Positions 45,352 through 54,955 of a stretch of 64,000 nt of DNA are shown here, one piece after another. The stretch's first letter is position 1. Every line of letters starts with the position of its first letter. Below the pieces are notes generated by a model, which searched no databases, had not been told where the DNA came from, and worked only from the letters and a program-made list of their open reading frames with translations. Both the position numbers and the translations under genes were made by a program. The DNA is from Planctomycetota bacterium (GTDB lineage Bacteria > Planctomycetota > GCA-002687715): NCBI GenBank assembly GCA_009691765.1, contig SIAO01000004.1, positions 21,419 to 85,418 on the forward strand. Reading direction: 5' to 3'.

Positions 45352-47328
45352 TCAGTCTTCGTCGCCGTGATGCGGCTTGTATGCAGCCGCAAGCTGCGCT
45401 GCGAGCGCTGCAGGCACTTGCATGTAGGGCCCAGGCGTCATGGTGAATGTGCCTTCACCGCTGGTGAGCGCGGTGAGCGCTCGCGCATAATCGCTAGCTT
45501 CGACGAGCGGCATTTCAGCCTTGAGCACCTGCAAGTCGCCTTGTTGATCCATGCCGATGATGCGCCCGCGACGCGTGGTGAGATCGCCGCTGACATCGCC
45601 CATGCAGCGACCAGGGATGACGATTTCGAGGTGCGCGTGTGGCTCCTGCAACGTTGCTCGCGCTTTCGTCACAGCCTCGATGAAGGCGCGACCTCCAGCG
45701 ATCTTGAACGCAGCTTCACTGGAATCCACATCATGAAACTTGCCGTCGCGAATGCTCACTTTCACATCCGGCAAGGCGTAACCCGCGACGACACCGTGCA
45801 CCATCTTTTCGCGAACACCCTTTTCAATGGCGGGTTCAAAATTGCGCGGGATGGAACCACCGAAAATATCCCACGACCACACCAGGCCGCTGCCCGCAGG
45901 CGCGGGAGCCACCGCAAGAAACACTTCGGCAAACTGGCCACGCCCACCGCTCTGCTTCTTGTGCCGGTAATGGCCTTCCGCCGCACCGAGCACGCATTCC
46001 TTGTAAGCAATCCGGGGCTTGTGCACCTCCACTTCCACACCGAAGCGCTCTTTCATGCGCTTCAACATGATGTCGAGATGCAACTGGCTCATGCCGTTCA
46101 CCACTTGCTCATGCGTAGCGCTCTCGCGATGCGGCACGAAGGTCGGGCACTCTTCCGCCATCTTGTGCAACGCTTCAGAAATCTTGGCTTCGTCACCGCG
46201 CGTCTTCGGAGCCACAGCAAGGGCATACATCGGAACTGGGCACGGCGCGCGCCGCACAACGAGATCACTCGTGTGGTGGCCGATGACATCGCCCAGATGT
46301 AGCGAATCCAACCGCGGCAACACAACCAACTCACCGGGGCCGGCATCAGTCACTTCAACGCTGTCGCGACCATGCGCTTTGAGAATGTGCAAAGCGCGCT
46401 CACGCTTCTCGCTTCCGAACACCACAAAATTGTCACCGGCCTTGATCTGCCCTTGGATGATGCGCACATGAGCAAACTTGCCGACGTGCCTGTCGATCTG
46501 CACGCGCCACACGTACCCGAGGAAAGGCGCGTCTGGGAGTGCTGCCATGGGCTCAGGAGGATGGTCCGGGTCGCTCTTCGGCGCGACAACACGCTTCGCG
46601 TCGGCAGGGCTTGGTCCGAGCTCCGTGATCAACTTCAGCACTGTGTCCACGCCTTCGTTCTTGTCAGCGCTCGTGAACACCACGGGAACCACGCGCCCAA
46701 CAGCAACCGCCAGTCGCGAGGCGCGAGCGATTTCTTCTGGCGCCAGCGCATCACCTTCGAGGTAGCGCGCCATGAGATTGTCATCAACTTCAACGACGGC
46801 CTCCACCCATTCTTGGCCGCGATCACCCAAGGCCGCAGGCGCATTCCAAGGAACGCAGCGGCTGCCGAACGCGGTCCGTATGCGCTCCAGCACTTCGGTG
46901 AGCGGCCCTGTGGCCGCATCGCACTTGGTGACCACAATGGCTCGTGCTTTGCCGGCCTCATGCGCCATCTGAAACACTTTGCGCGTGTTCACCATCACGC
47001 CAGAGTGCGCGTTCACACACACGAGCACGAAATCGGCCACATCGATGCCCATGGACACATCGCCGATGAAATCGGGGTATCCGGGTGTGTCCACCAGCGC
47101 GATGGTCTTGCCGGCGTGGTTCAGACGCGCGATGGCGAGAGAAATGGTGTGGTGGCGTTCTTTCTCGTCCGCCTCGTAGTCGAGAAACGTGGTGCGTTCC
47201 TTGATGGTCCCAACGCGCTGGATGGCGCCGGCACTTGCGAGCACATGCTCCGCGAGGGTGGTCTTCCCCGCATCACCATGTCCAACCATGACAACGTTTC
47301 TTAGGTCTGAAGGCGCCGGGTGAGTCAT
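45352..47328 (-). CDS. Elongation factor G paralogue (FusA2-like)
   Basis: A 658-residue protein with EF-G domain order (GTPase, domain II, III, IV, V) but divergent motifs. G1 is GHGDAGKTT at residue 16, switch I reads RHHTISLA instead of RGITI, G3 is DTPGYPDF, and G4 is TKCD in place of NKxD near 137. It is about 40 residues shorter than canonical EF-G. Paralogues of this kind in planctomycetes and other phyla are not the main translocase; roles are poorly known. It lies between an OmpA lipoprotein and pilT. Confidence 0.88.
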   Translation of the reverse strand: MTHPAPSDLRNVVMVGHGDAGKTTLAEHVLASAGAIQRVGTIKERTTFLDYEADEKERHHTISLAIARLNHAGKTIALVDTPGYPDFIGDVSMGIDVADFVLVCVNAHSGVMVNTRKVFQMAHEAGKARAIVVTKCDAATGPLTEVLERIRTAFGSRCVPWNAPAALGDRGQEWVEAVVEVDDNLMARYLEGDALAPEEIARASRLAVAVGRVVPVVFTSADKNEGVDTVLKLITELGPSPADAKRVVAPKSDPDHPPEPMAALPDAPFLGYVWRVQIDRHVGKFAHVRIIQGQIKAGDNFVVFGSEKRERALHILKAHGRDSVEVTDAGPGELVVLPRLDSLHLGDVIGHHTSDLVVRRAPCPVPMYALAVAPKTRGDEAKISEALHKMAEECPTFVPHRESATHEQVVNGMSQLHLDIMLKRMKERFGVEVEVHKPRIAYKECVLGAAEGHYRHKKQSGGRGQFAEVFLAVAPAPAGSGLVWSWDIFGGSIPRNFEPAIEKGVREKMVHGVVAGYALPDVKVSIRDGKFHDVDSSEAAFKIAGGRAFIEAVTKARATLQEPHAHLEIVIPGRCMGDVSGDLTTRRGRIIGMDQQGDLQVLKAEMPLVEASDYARALTALTSGEGTFTMTPGPYMQVPAALAAQLAAAYKPHHGDED

Positions 47329-47420
47329 GGTGTGCTCCTTGCACTGGGCTTGTCCATGAGACTACGGCCGGGGCCCCGCCTCCGTCCAGCGTGCAAACTG
47401 CGCTTGCCCAAACGCAAAGA

Positions 47421-47453
47421 GGGGCGCTTTCCTGCCTTGACAGGAAGCACCCC
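47421..47453 (-). terminator. Probable terminator after the OmpA-type lipoprotein gene
   Basis: On the minus strand a stem of GGGG, GCTT and CCTG blocks with small mismatches is followed by TCTTTGCGTTTG. It begins 28 bases after the stop codon at 47481 and lies before the EF-G paralogue, which suggests that gene has its own promoter. Confidence 0.5.
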
Positions 47454-47480
47454 ACTGTTGCTGCCAGAAACGTTTCAGAA

Positions 47481-48203
47481 TCAACGGCCGAGGATGATCT
47501 CGACGCGCCGATTACGAGCGCGAGCCTCATCGGTCTTCTGCGCAAGCAAGGGCTTGGTCTCGCCAAGTCCGACGCAGGCGATTTGTTCGCCCTCGATCTT
47601 GCCCTTCTGAACAAGGTAGGCCTTGACAGCTTCGGCGCGTGCGAGGCTCAAGGCTTCATTGGATTTCCACTTGCCGGCTGACTTCTTGATGGGCGTGTCA
47701 TCCGTGTGGCCTTCGACCGTCACTTTGCAATCCGTGTGACCTGCGATCGCTTTCGCGACCTTCGCAAGGAGCTTTTGGCCGTTCGGCGTAATCTCGGCGC
47801 TGCCCGACACGAACATGTCTTTAGAGTTCATGCGCAACAGAGTCTGGTTCTCGCCGCGCTTGGCAACTTCAATGTTCTTGTCATCAATCGACACCTTCGG
47901 AGCCTTCTGGGCCACAGGCGTTACTGCCTCGACTTCAGTACGCAGCGCATTCGCATCTGCCTTGATCTTGACGACAACCTGTCCGCGCAACTCCTCGAGT
48001 TCGTTACGTTGTGCGTCCATCTGCTTCTGCATCACGAGACGCGTAGAAGAAGAGTCACCAAGCTGACGCTTGAGCCCCTCGTTCTCCGCAGCGCGTTCAC
48101 TCAGCGCGCGGTCTTTCTCTTGCAACAGCTCCTGATTGCCCGAGCAACTGGCGAGCAGAGCCACGCCTGCCAGCGCTCCTACGAAAAACATCTTGGAAAA
48201 CAT
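47481..48203 (-). CDS. OmpA/Pal-type peptidoglycan-associated lipoprotein
   Basis: A 240-residue lipoprotein. The signal peptide ends in a lipobox (GVALLASC, Cys near residue 21). A coiled coil follows (about 25-85, LLQEKDRALSERAAENEGLKRQL). The C-terminal OmpA domain (about 110-240) has VEGHTDDTPI and LSLARAEAVKAYL, the peptidoglycan-binding motif. Thus it anchors the outer membrane to the cell wall. GGGGGAG seven bases before the ATG fixes the start. It lies just after the prepilin peptidase gene, 30 bases apart. Confidence 0.92.
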   Translation of the reverse strand: MFSKMFFVGALAGVALLASCSGNQELLQEKDRALSERAAENEGLKRQLGDSSSTRLVMQKQMDAQRNELEELRGQVVVKIKADANALRTEVEAVTPVAQKAPKVSIDDKNIEVAKRGENQTLLRMNSKDMFVSGSAEITPNGQKLLAKVAKAIAGHTDCKVTVEGHTDDTPIKKSAGKWKSNEALSLARAEAVKAYLVQKGKIEGEQIACVGLGETKPLLAQKTDEARARNRRVEIILGR

Positions 48204-48233
48204 GATGAAACTCCCCCAATGAGCACACGTCAT

Positions 48234-49112
48234 TTAGACGCGCGCTAGTCCCAGCCACAGATCGAGCACCTGCGGCCCCGCTACCACCACCACCAGCATC
48301 CCCAGACCAAGAAATGGCCCGAAAGGAATCTGATGGTCTTTGCGAATCGCCAAACGAACCAGCCCCGCCAAAGCACCGGTCACCGATGCCACAACGAGCG
48401 CAAGAAAGACCCAGAGGCCAAGGACCGCTCCCATGGCTCCGATCATTTTCACATCACCAAAGCCCATGGCGTCGCGTTTCCAGATGCGCGTGCCGATCAC
48501 GCCTACAAGCCAGAGCACACCTGCACCGAGGATCATCCCGAGCAACCCGTTGAGCGCGGCATCGGTGCGCAACGCCCACGCGCCATCACCAGCGAGATGC
48601 AGCAACATGCGGCCGTGCTGCACATCAGGAGCTGCGAAGGCCAAAAGCGGTCCAACGATCATGCCGCCAATGGTGAGCTGATCCGGCAGGATGCGGTAGT
48701 CCCAGTCAATCAGAGCCAACACCAACAACACGCAAAAGATCAGAGCCACCACACCGTAGTGCAACCACACGACACTTTGACTTGCGGAGCTGTGCAGCAA
48801 CGGCGCGTCTCCGAACAACAACTTGGTCGATCCCGCGAACCACACAGCCGTCGCAAGCTCAACGAAGAAATACCGACAAGAGATTCGCGTACGACATTTG
48901 CGACAGCGGCCGCGCAGAATCAACCACGAGATGATGGGCAAGTTATCCCACCACGAGATCCACGTGCTGCACTGAGTGCAACGCGATCGTGGGCGCACGA
49001 TGCTCATACATTCCCGCGGCAGCCGCCACGCCACCACATTTAGGAATGAACCGACGCACGCGCCCATGGTCCCGAGAAAAAAAAGGACCAAGACCTCCCC
49101 TGTCTGCTCCAC
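48234..49112 (-). CDS. pilD: Prepilin peptidase (PilD/GspO)
   Basis: A 292-residue polytopic protease that cleaves and methylates prepilins. The cytoplasmic zinc-binding loop has two CxxC pairs (CTQCS near residue 45 and CRKC near 70). The two catalytic aspartates are in ALIDWDYRILPDQLT near 140 and GFGDVKMIGA near 220. About eight membrane helices are visible. It should process the pilin at 41729. The start is uncertain: a GTG at 49112 has GGGAG upstream, and longer readings lack a ribosome site. Confidence 0.92.
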   Translation of the reverse strand: MEQTGEVLVLFFLGTMGACVGSFLNVVAWRLPRECMSIVRPRSRCTQCSTWISWWDNLPIISWLILRGRCRKCRTRISCRYFFVELATAVWFAGSTKLLFGDAPLLHSSASQSVVWLHYGVVALIFCVLLVLALIDWDYRILPDQLTIGGMIVGPLLAFAAPDVQHGRMLLHLAGDGAWALRTDAALNGLLGMILGAGVLWLVGVIGTRIWKRDAMGFGDVKMIGAMGAVLGLWVFLALVVASVTGALAGLVRLAIRKDHQIPFGPFLGLGMLVVVVAGPQVLDLWLGLARV

Positions 49113-49281
49113 GGGTACTCCCACGGCACCGCAATAGCGTCCGAAAACTCCACCGCCAGGAGTCTCCGGATGACACAAATCCCCAAGAGTTGCATTGGCA
49201 AACTCTCAGGGACCGTGCGACGCGAGTCTATTGCGAAGCAGTTTTATGTGCAAGCAATAGAGCCGAGGGGTGTTGGCCAGA

Positions 49282-51693
49282 TCAGAAGGAAACGGCCATG
49301 ACGAAGTTGTTGTAGCGCTGACGGCCGTTGGTCGCCGCGTCGTTGCGGAAGGTGGAGAGGAAGCGGAAGTAGCGACGACCAGTGAGCTGCGGTGCACCGG
49401 CTTGACCGGGGTTATTCAAAACCAGCACATTCGTCGTGCCCGTGGCTGGCGTGCCCGTGAAGTAGGTCAGCAAGCCGGTCGTCGGGCCTGACGGCGTATT
49501 GGGACTGATAATGGCATTGGCGCCTTCGAGCTGCCAAATAGCCGTGGTGCCTGCAGGCTGTTGCGCGGGGCCCGGAGAGAGCGCGAAGTTCTGGTACATG
49601 GGCACACCGACTGTCACGTTGGTGTCATAGAAGTTCGAGCGAGCTGCTGAATTCAAAGCCACAAACGTGAAGCGCATATCGTAGGTGTCGCACCCAGCGG
49701 CAGCTGATGCGTTTGCACCGCTGAAGCAGTTGGGCGTGAGGGTCTTGGGTGCACCGACAACACGTCGTGCTGGCGTATTGGCTGCCGAGCGGTAGCGGTT
49801 GAGGTTCAAGAGCACGACCGTATTCGGATCGAAATTCTGCTCGACAACGAGGTTGCCGACACCAGCACCGCTGCCGATGTAATCCAGAGGATTGGTGAAC
49901 ACCGGGAATGGGAAGTAGGTGGTGAAGCCTGGGCCGCAGTTGTACGGCGCGGGATTGTTCAAACGTACCGCGCCAAGAGTTCCGACAGCCGGGGTCGTGG
50001 TGGACATGGGGCAATTGCCGTTGTTGCTCGGCGGGTTCAGATTCAACGGATCCGGGATCTGTATCGGCGACATATTGTAGTTGGCCGAATAAAGCGGCGA
50101 CAGCCCGTTCACATTGGCTGGGCAGGTGATCGGGCCCGAGGTGCTCGTCATGCCACCCCAAGCTGCATAGCCCGGATAGGTCACTTGATTGACGAAGTTC
50201 TGCACTGGGCCCCACTCGATCAACTCCAAAGCATTACGAGGAGCGCCAAGGTCCACGGCCTCATAGAGATGCTGAATGTGCGAGCCGCCTTGAGGATTAA
50301 TGGCGGCTCCGAGGTTATTCGCGGGATTGTCAAAGGGCTGCACGAGACCTGGCGGATTGACCGTGCCGCCGATAGTGCCAAGCGGCCCCGGGAAGGTGAT
50401 CAAACGCTGTGTGCGCGTGCCGAGGTTGGCAACGTTGCCTTGGTAGGCCGCCAAAGGTGTCCCCGTGATTTGAACGCCGCCAAGGAAACCTGAGTCAAAC
50501 GCAGCGTTCCATGCCGCTTGATTGAATTGCGGCGAATATGTTGCGTCGCGTCCGGAAATGCTCACGAAATCTTCCACCACAGACACCGCTGCTTGGCAGG
50601 TTGAACACACGCTGGTGAAGAGAATCACTTCCAGTGCGTTGCTGACGGCAAGTTGCTGTGGGGGCGTGCCCTGAGGCACGCCCAAGATCAGCGGGACCCC
50701 AACGGTGCCTGCTGGGTTGTTCACCGAAAAGCGAATCTGATACGGGCCAGGGCCGAACGATGGTGCTGCCGTAAAGACCACGACATTGGGCGTCGCTGGC
50801 TGAATCACAAGGCTGCCAGGGACAAGCTGGTTGCTCTGGTTCACATTGCGGACGGTCATGTTTTGCAACTGATTCAGAGTCGATGAATCGATCGCCTTGG
50901 AGAACGTGATGACCACGCTGTCGTTCGCGCTCATTGGATCCAACGCAGTTCCCGCGACACCAGAGAACGGCGCGATGCTCAGCACCTGTGCTGGGATCGG
51001 ATCTGGCCCCGTAGCCGCACCTGCATCGAAGATTCTTGAAATGCCGGGCTGTGTGCTGCATGGGGGGGGAATGATTGGCAAGAGCAACGGGCTGATCCCG
51101 ACGCTTTGTGCCAACACACCACCGCTACGGATCAAGTTGACCGGTGGAATGAAATAGGTGTATTGAGCTGATGCGATAAATCCACCATTGAAGGGAAGAC
51201 CGAGCGGATTCGTTGCCGAGACGCGCGGGTCAACCACGATTGTGTCCAGCTTCGTTTTGTGACGGCCGACGATGTAGCTGGATAGCAGTGGAGAGTTGTT
51301 TTGATTCGTGCGAATTTGCAGTGAGTTCTGCGCCAACCCCTGATTCGCAAAGGGGTAATACAGAACACCGCCTGTGCCAATGGTGGGTGAAACGCCAACC
51401 TGCTCCACAAGCAGGCCGCCTACCATCAGCAGACCGCCCAAAGGAGCTGCATCAATAGGACCATCGAAGCGAAACTCCAACGCTTCGTCGATGAAGACCA
51501 CAGGCAGAGGTGATGCCGCGTTCGGATTGCACGGGACAACTTCGTTGCCTGCAAAAGATGTCGCGATGAGCCTGCCAAGCGCAGCAGAACCGCCACCACC
51601 AGAGCTGCCGCCTCCGCAACCGCTTGCGAGAACTGCCGCAAAGACAGCAACAACCAAAGGCAATACCGCAATACGTAAGTTCATCCGCTGCAT
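49282..51693 (-). CDS. Large surface lipoprotein with Ig-like domains
   Basis: An 803-residue protein. The signal peptide ends VLASGC followed by a Gly/Ser linker (GGGSSGGGG), a lipoprotein signal. At least one bacterial Ig-like (SbsA/Big_5-type) domain is seen near 235-330 (PFSGVAGTALDP...VVITFSKAIDSSTL). The rest is beta-rich and Pro/Gly/Asn-rich, with scattered Cys. It is probably surface-exposed. AGGAG precedes the ATG at 51693 by about ten bases. It is the first gene read after a 266-base gap and has no partner; I do not recognise a family for most of it. Confidence 0.72.
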   Translation of the reverse strand: MQRMNLRIAVLPLVVAVFAAVLASGCGGGSSGGGGSAALGRLIATSFAGNEVVPCNPNAASPLPVVFIDEALEFRFDGPIDAAPLGGLLMVGGLLVEQVGVSPTIGTGGVLYYPFANQGLAQNSLQIRTNQNNSPLLSSYIVGRHKTKLDTIVVDPRVSATNPLGLPFNGGFIASAQYTYFIPPVNLIRSGGVLAQSVGISPLLLPIIPPPCSTQPGISRIFDAGAATGPDPIPAQVLSIAPFSGVAGTALDPMSANDSVVITFSKAIDSSTLNQLQNMTVRNVNQSNQLVPGSLVIQPATPNVVVFTAAPSFGPGPYQIRFSVNNPAGTVGVPLILGVPQGTPPQQLAVSNALEVILFTSVCSTCQAAVSVVEDFVSISGRDATYSPQFNQAAWNAAFDSGFLGGVQITGTPLAAYQGNVANLGTRTQRLITFPGPLGTIGGTVNPPGLVQPFDNPANNLGAAINPQGGSHIQHLYEAVDLGAPRNALELIEWGPVQNFVNQVTYPGYAAWGGMTSTSGPITCPANVNGLSPLYSANYNMSPIQIPDPLNLNPPSNNGNCPMSTTTPAVGTLGAVRLNNPAPYNCGPGFTTYFPFPVFTNPLDYIGSGAGVGNLVVEQNFDPNTVVLLNLNRYRSAANTPARRVVGAPKTLTPNCFSGANASAAAGCDTYDMRFTFVALNSAARSNFYDTNVTVGVPMYQNFALSPGPAQQPAGTTAIWQLEGANAIISPNTPSGPTTGLLTYFTGTPATGTTNVLVLNNPGQAGAPQLTGRRYFRFLSTFRNDAATNGRQRYNNFVMAVSF

Positions 51694-51959
51694 GCTGTCA
51701 CATCTCCTGTCATTCCAACCAATGCGCCACCTCCACCCGGGCGGCGGCCGCGTGGCGCTGTTCGTTCTGAGCCGGAGGATCATAAGAACAGCACCCAAGG
51801 GTCGTCAATCGCAGGGGATTAAGACCCACACAACGGCAAAGCAATCTGCGTGCCGTGGGCGGACACGCCACTCGACGATCACAAGCACATGCTGTGCATA
51901 GCTTTGCGTATCTGTGCGGCATCGCACATCGCAAAGTCGGGCATACGCTGCGAGCCGCT

Positions 51960-53138
51960 TCAGCTGATCGATGCACGCTCTTCGCAGAAGAGACAGCGCA
52001 AACGCCCCTGAGCGTCACGGCCAACCTCCGCGAAGTCGGGAGCTTCCTTCACCGTGATGCATCCAGGGTTGACACACTCCGCTCCACGACACGGAACAAG
52101 GCGGGTGCCGTGCGGGTGGCCAACATCGAGATCCACCATGCCGCAACTCCACAGCAGCAACGCCATGCGGATGGGCACACCGAGAGCTGCTTGTCGGAAA
52201 TATGCAGCGCGCGGGTCGGAATCGAGTTCGCGCGCAATCTCTCCGACTCGTGGCAACGGGTGCAAGACGATGCTGTCACTGAATGTCGGCGATTTGAGAA
52301 AGCGATGATCCAAGATGGGCAGCGTCGCGCTCGGAGCGTCGCCACGAAGGCGCTCCTTTTGCAAACGCGTCACATAGATGGCGTGCACCTTCTTCGTGCG
52401 CATCGACAACTCTGCAATCTCGCCCGCCTTCGCTGTTGGCAGCTCAGTTTGCGGTGCCACCAACATCGCTTCCACACCGCGCCGCCGAAACACATCTTCC
52501 AAATCGTTGATCTGCACCATGCACATGCCGTAGCCCGGACGACTCGCAAGATCTTCCACCACGAACTCTGGCAAGTTCAGGCCACCTTCTGCAATCGCAA
52601 TAACCCGCGCGCCGAAACGCACCAGCGCACGAGCAAGTGAATGGACAGTGCGTCCATAGCGCAGATCGCCGTAGAGCACGACCGTCTGCGCCGCGATAGG
52701 GCCGCGCTCACTGCGCAAGGTGTACAAGTCGCACAGCGTCTGACTCGGATGCTCATGGCTGCCGTCGCCAGCATTGATCACAGGCCCGCGCGCAAGGCTT
52801 GCAGCAAGACGTGCCGCACCAGCAGATGGATGGCGCAACACCGTCACATCAACATACGAATCCACGATGCGCACGGTGTCCGCGAGAGTCTCCCCCTTCA
52901 CAGCCGATGATGTCGCCGGATCGCTCGACGTAATGACGCGCCCACCGAGACGCAGCATCGAGGCTTCAAAGCTCAATCGCGTGCGCGTGCTGGGTTCGAG
53001 GAACAAACTCCCCATCAGATAGCCCGGCAAATCCGCTGCGTGCCCACGCAAGTTTGTGCGGATGCGATCCGCCAAGTCCATCAGATTCGAGAGCGCCGCA
53101 TCAGGGAGATCATCGATGGTGACGAAGTCACGTTTCAT
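51960..53138 (-). CDS. pyrB: Aspartate carbamoyltransferase fused to a PyrI-type zinc domain
   Basis: 392 residues. The first 325 are a complete catalytic chain: carbamoyl-phosphate motif EPSTRTRLSFEAS near 55, VKGETLADT (the 80s-loop Lys), HPSQTLCDLYT near 130 and VLHPLPR near 265. The tail holds CVNPGCITVKEAPD...CLFCE, a C-x4-C-x21-C-x2-C set almost identical in spacing to the zinc domain of PyrI regulatory chains. The nucleotide-binding allosteric domain of PyrI is absent. It makes carbamoyl-aspartate in pyrimidine synthesis. The ATG overlaps the MnmE-like stop (ATGA). Confidence 0.94.
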   Translation of the reverse strand: MKRDFVTIDDLPDAALSNLMDLADRIRTNLRGHAADLPGYLMGSLFLEPSTRTRLSFEASMLRLGGRVITSSDPATSSAVKGETLADTVRIVDSYVDVTVLRHPSAGAARLAASLARGPVINAGDGSHEHPSQTLCDLYTLRSERGPIAAQTVVLYGDLRYGRTVHSLARALVRFGARVIAIAEGGLNLPEFVVEDLASRPGYGMCMVQINDLEDVFRRRGVEAMLVAPQTELPTAKAGEIAELSMRTKKVHAIYVTRLQKERLRGDAPSATLPILDHRFLKSPTFSDSIVLHPLPRVGEIARELDSDPRAAYFRQAALGVPIRMALLLWSCGMVDLDVGHPHGTRLVPCRGAECVNPGCITVKEAPDFAEVGRDAQGRLRCLFCEERASIS

Positions 53139-54247
53139 GGGCCTAGTTCCTCGACGAGCGCGGTCACAGCCTTCGCACCAACGGCTGGATTCCGCAGAGC
53201 GCTCGCCAGCGTAGCAAGCAAGCATTGCTGCCTGAGCGTGAAAGGGCAAGCCAGCAGTGGCGCTTCGTTCAGGAGCGGGCGAAGCACAGAGGCCTCCAGC
53301 AGTCTGCGCCGCAACGCTGGCAAACCCTCCCCCGTCAACGCCGAGACGTTCAAACCAGCATGCACCGCAAGATCACACTTGGTGTTGATGCGCACAACGG
53401 CCCGCCCCCGCGCCAACACTTCAATCTCAGCCGGCACAGGCGCATCCGGCGCTTGTGCAAGAACCAAGATATCTGCATGAGTGGCAGCAGCGAGGGTCAG
53501 CGCTGCAGAATCCGCCTCGATGCCCGCTGGAGTCGAACCAAGCCCCGCGGCGTCGAACAGCAGCAACGGCCAACCTTGCGCGTCCACCGAAGCACAGAGC
53601 ACATCGCGAGTGGTCCCCGATTCTGAACTCACTATCGCGCGATCTTCACCGATCAATGCGTTCCACAGCGTGGACTTTCCTGCGTTGGGTGCGCCCAGCA
53701 GCAACACGCGCACTCCCGAAATCAAGCAGAGCCCACACGCAGCGCGTTCGAGCAAACGCTCCACTTGCATCAGCAGCACCATGCGCTCGTTCGCGATGAA
53801 TCCCCTTGCAGCGCTGCTCCGAAGCGTGCGCAGCAGCGTTACGAACTCCGTGAACGCTGCGCCATAAAGCAACTCAAGAGTCTTGGGCGCGAAAGCGCCA
53901 CGTGCGACAACATCGCGCTCCGAGTGCACATCGACACGCGAAGTACGCAGTTCTGTGGCTCCATGCGCATGCAACAGAGCTTCGAAGGCATGTGCGACTG
54001 CCGGCGATCCATGCAACGCAACTTCCACATGTCCATCTGCGTGCGGCCCTGCCAGTAGAACTTCGTCAATGACGCCTGCTACGCCGAATACGTGGCCGTG
54101 ACGCAGGGCGCCGCTCTCTCTCGCGCCGGCTTTGAACAGCAGTGGCAGCAGCCTCGCGATTCCCATTCCCTGCAGCGAATAAACCTGAAGTGCGGCAGAC
54201 CCTGTAGCTGTGAGTCGCGTCCAGGAACAGTCAGGCGTTGGCTGCAT
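53135..54247 (-). CDS. MnmE-like GTPase, divergent and C-terminally incomplete
   Basis: 370 residues. The G domain is clear: GAPNAGKSTLWNALIG near 175, SGTTRDV, DAAGLGST and NTKCDL. This is the MnmE (TrmE) set with small changes. The N-terminal formyl-THF-binding domain is present but very worn (CSWTRLTATGSAALQVYSLQG instead of the IAA..TPPG pattern). The C-terminal CIGK, whose Cys is required in MnmE, is missing. It may be a degenerate tRNA U34-modification enzyme or a related GTPase. It overlaps coaX by 17 bases and pyrB by four. Confidence 0.75.
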   Translation of the reverse strand: MQPTPDCSWTRLTATGSAALQVYSLQGMGIARLLPLLFKAGARESGALRHGHVFGVAGVIDEVLLAGPHADGHVEVALHGSPAVAHAFEALLHAHGATELRTSRVDVHSERDVVARGAFAPKTLELLYGAAFTEFVTLLRTLRSSAARGFIANERMVLLMQVERLLERAACGLCLISGVRVLLLGAPNAGKSTLWNALIGEDRAIVSSESGTTRDVLCASVDAQGWPLLLFDAAGLGSTPAGIEADSAALTLAAATHADILVLAQAPDAPVPAEIEVLARGRAVVRINTKCDLAVHAGLNVSALTGEGLPALRRRLLEASVLRPLLNEAPLLACPFTLRQQCLLATLASALRNPAVGAKAVTALVEELGP

Positions 54248-54947
54248 TACACAGCGCCAATCCGCGCAACACGAGCGATTCATCAACATCCACGCGTCCA
54301 GAAATGCAACGCGCGACCAAAGCGGCGTCGCCACCGCAAATCCAAAGCGGCAAGTCTGAACCACACACGCTGCGCGCGCGCTTCACAGCCTCCTGCACCA
54401 TCCCTGCGAAAGCCACGTCAAGTCCAAGTGCAACGCACTCGGCAGAACTGCGTGCAGGGAAAACGGTCGCGCTGCCTGCTGCCGGCAACAGCGGCGCCGC
54501 CGCTTCGAGAGCACTCCGCAACGCGGCTCGTCCAGGCGCGATCAATCCTCCGCGAAAAGTGCCCGAGGCATCAACCCAATCGAGAGTCAATGCAGTGCCT
54601 GCCCCGAGCACAAGCGCGCCGCCGGAATCGTGCTTCCAAGCCGCGTATGCAGCAGCGACACGATCCATGCCCAATGTCTCTGGAGTCGCGTAATCGAGCC
54701 GCAATGGAGCGTGAAAATCAACGCCAAGGCAACGCAGTGCCACAGTTCGCCTCTGTGTTGAAAGTGTCTGGACGATGCGCGACAGCGCCGAAGGCACCAC
54801 CGACACCAGCACGAGTTCGTCAAGATCGTCTGGCAGTTCAGGCGACGCAGTGGTGCCCCAAGTAGCGATCACTCGAGGATCTGGAGTGCTGCAATCAGCG
54901 AGTTTCACACGCGAATTGCCGATGTCGGCGTACAGGCGCCGGATCAT
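54231..54947 (-). CDS. coaX: Type III pantothenate kinase
   Basis: A 238-residue ASKHA-fold kinase for the first step of coenzyme A synthesis. It has the phosphate loop ADIGNSRVK at the N-terminus, the LGMDRVAAA motif near residue 92 and GTALTLDWVDASGTFRGGLIAPG near 118-140. These are CoaX rather than CoaA features. It begins nine bases after the PDZ protein stop and overlaps the MnmE-like gene by 17 bases, an unusually long shared stretch that argues for coupled translation. Confidence 0.94.
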   Translation of the reverse strand: MIRRLYADIGNSRVKLADCSTPDPRVIATWGTTASPELPDDLDELVLVSVVPSALSRIVQTLSTQRRTVALRCLGVDFHAPLRLDYATPETLGMDRVAAAYAAWKHDSGGALVLGAGTALTLDWVDASGTFRGGLIAPGRAALRSALEAAAPLLPAAGSATVFPARSSAECVALGLDVAFAGMVQEAVKRARSVCGSDLPLWICGGDAALVARCISGRVDVDESLVLRGLALCNAANA

Positions 54948-54955
54948 AGTGCTGG

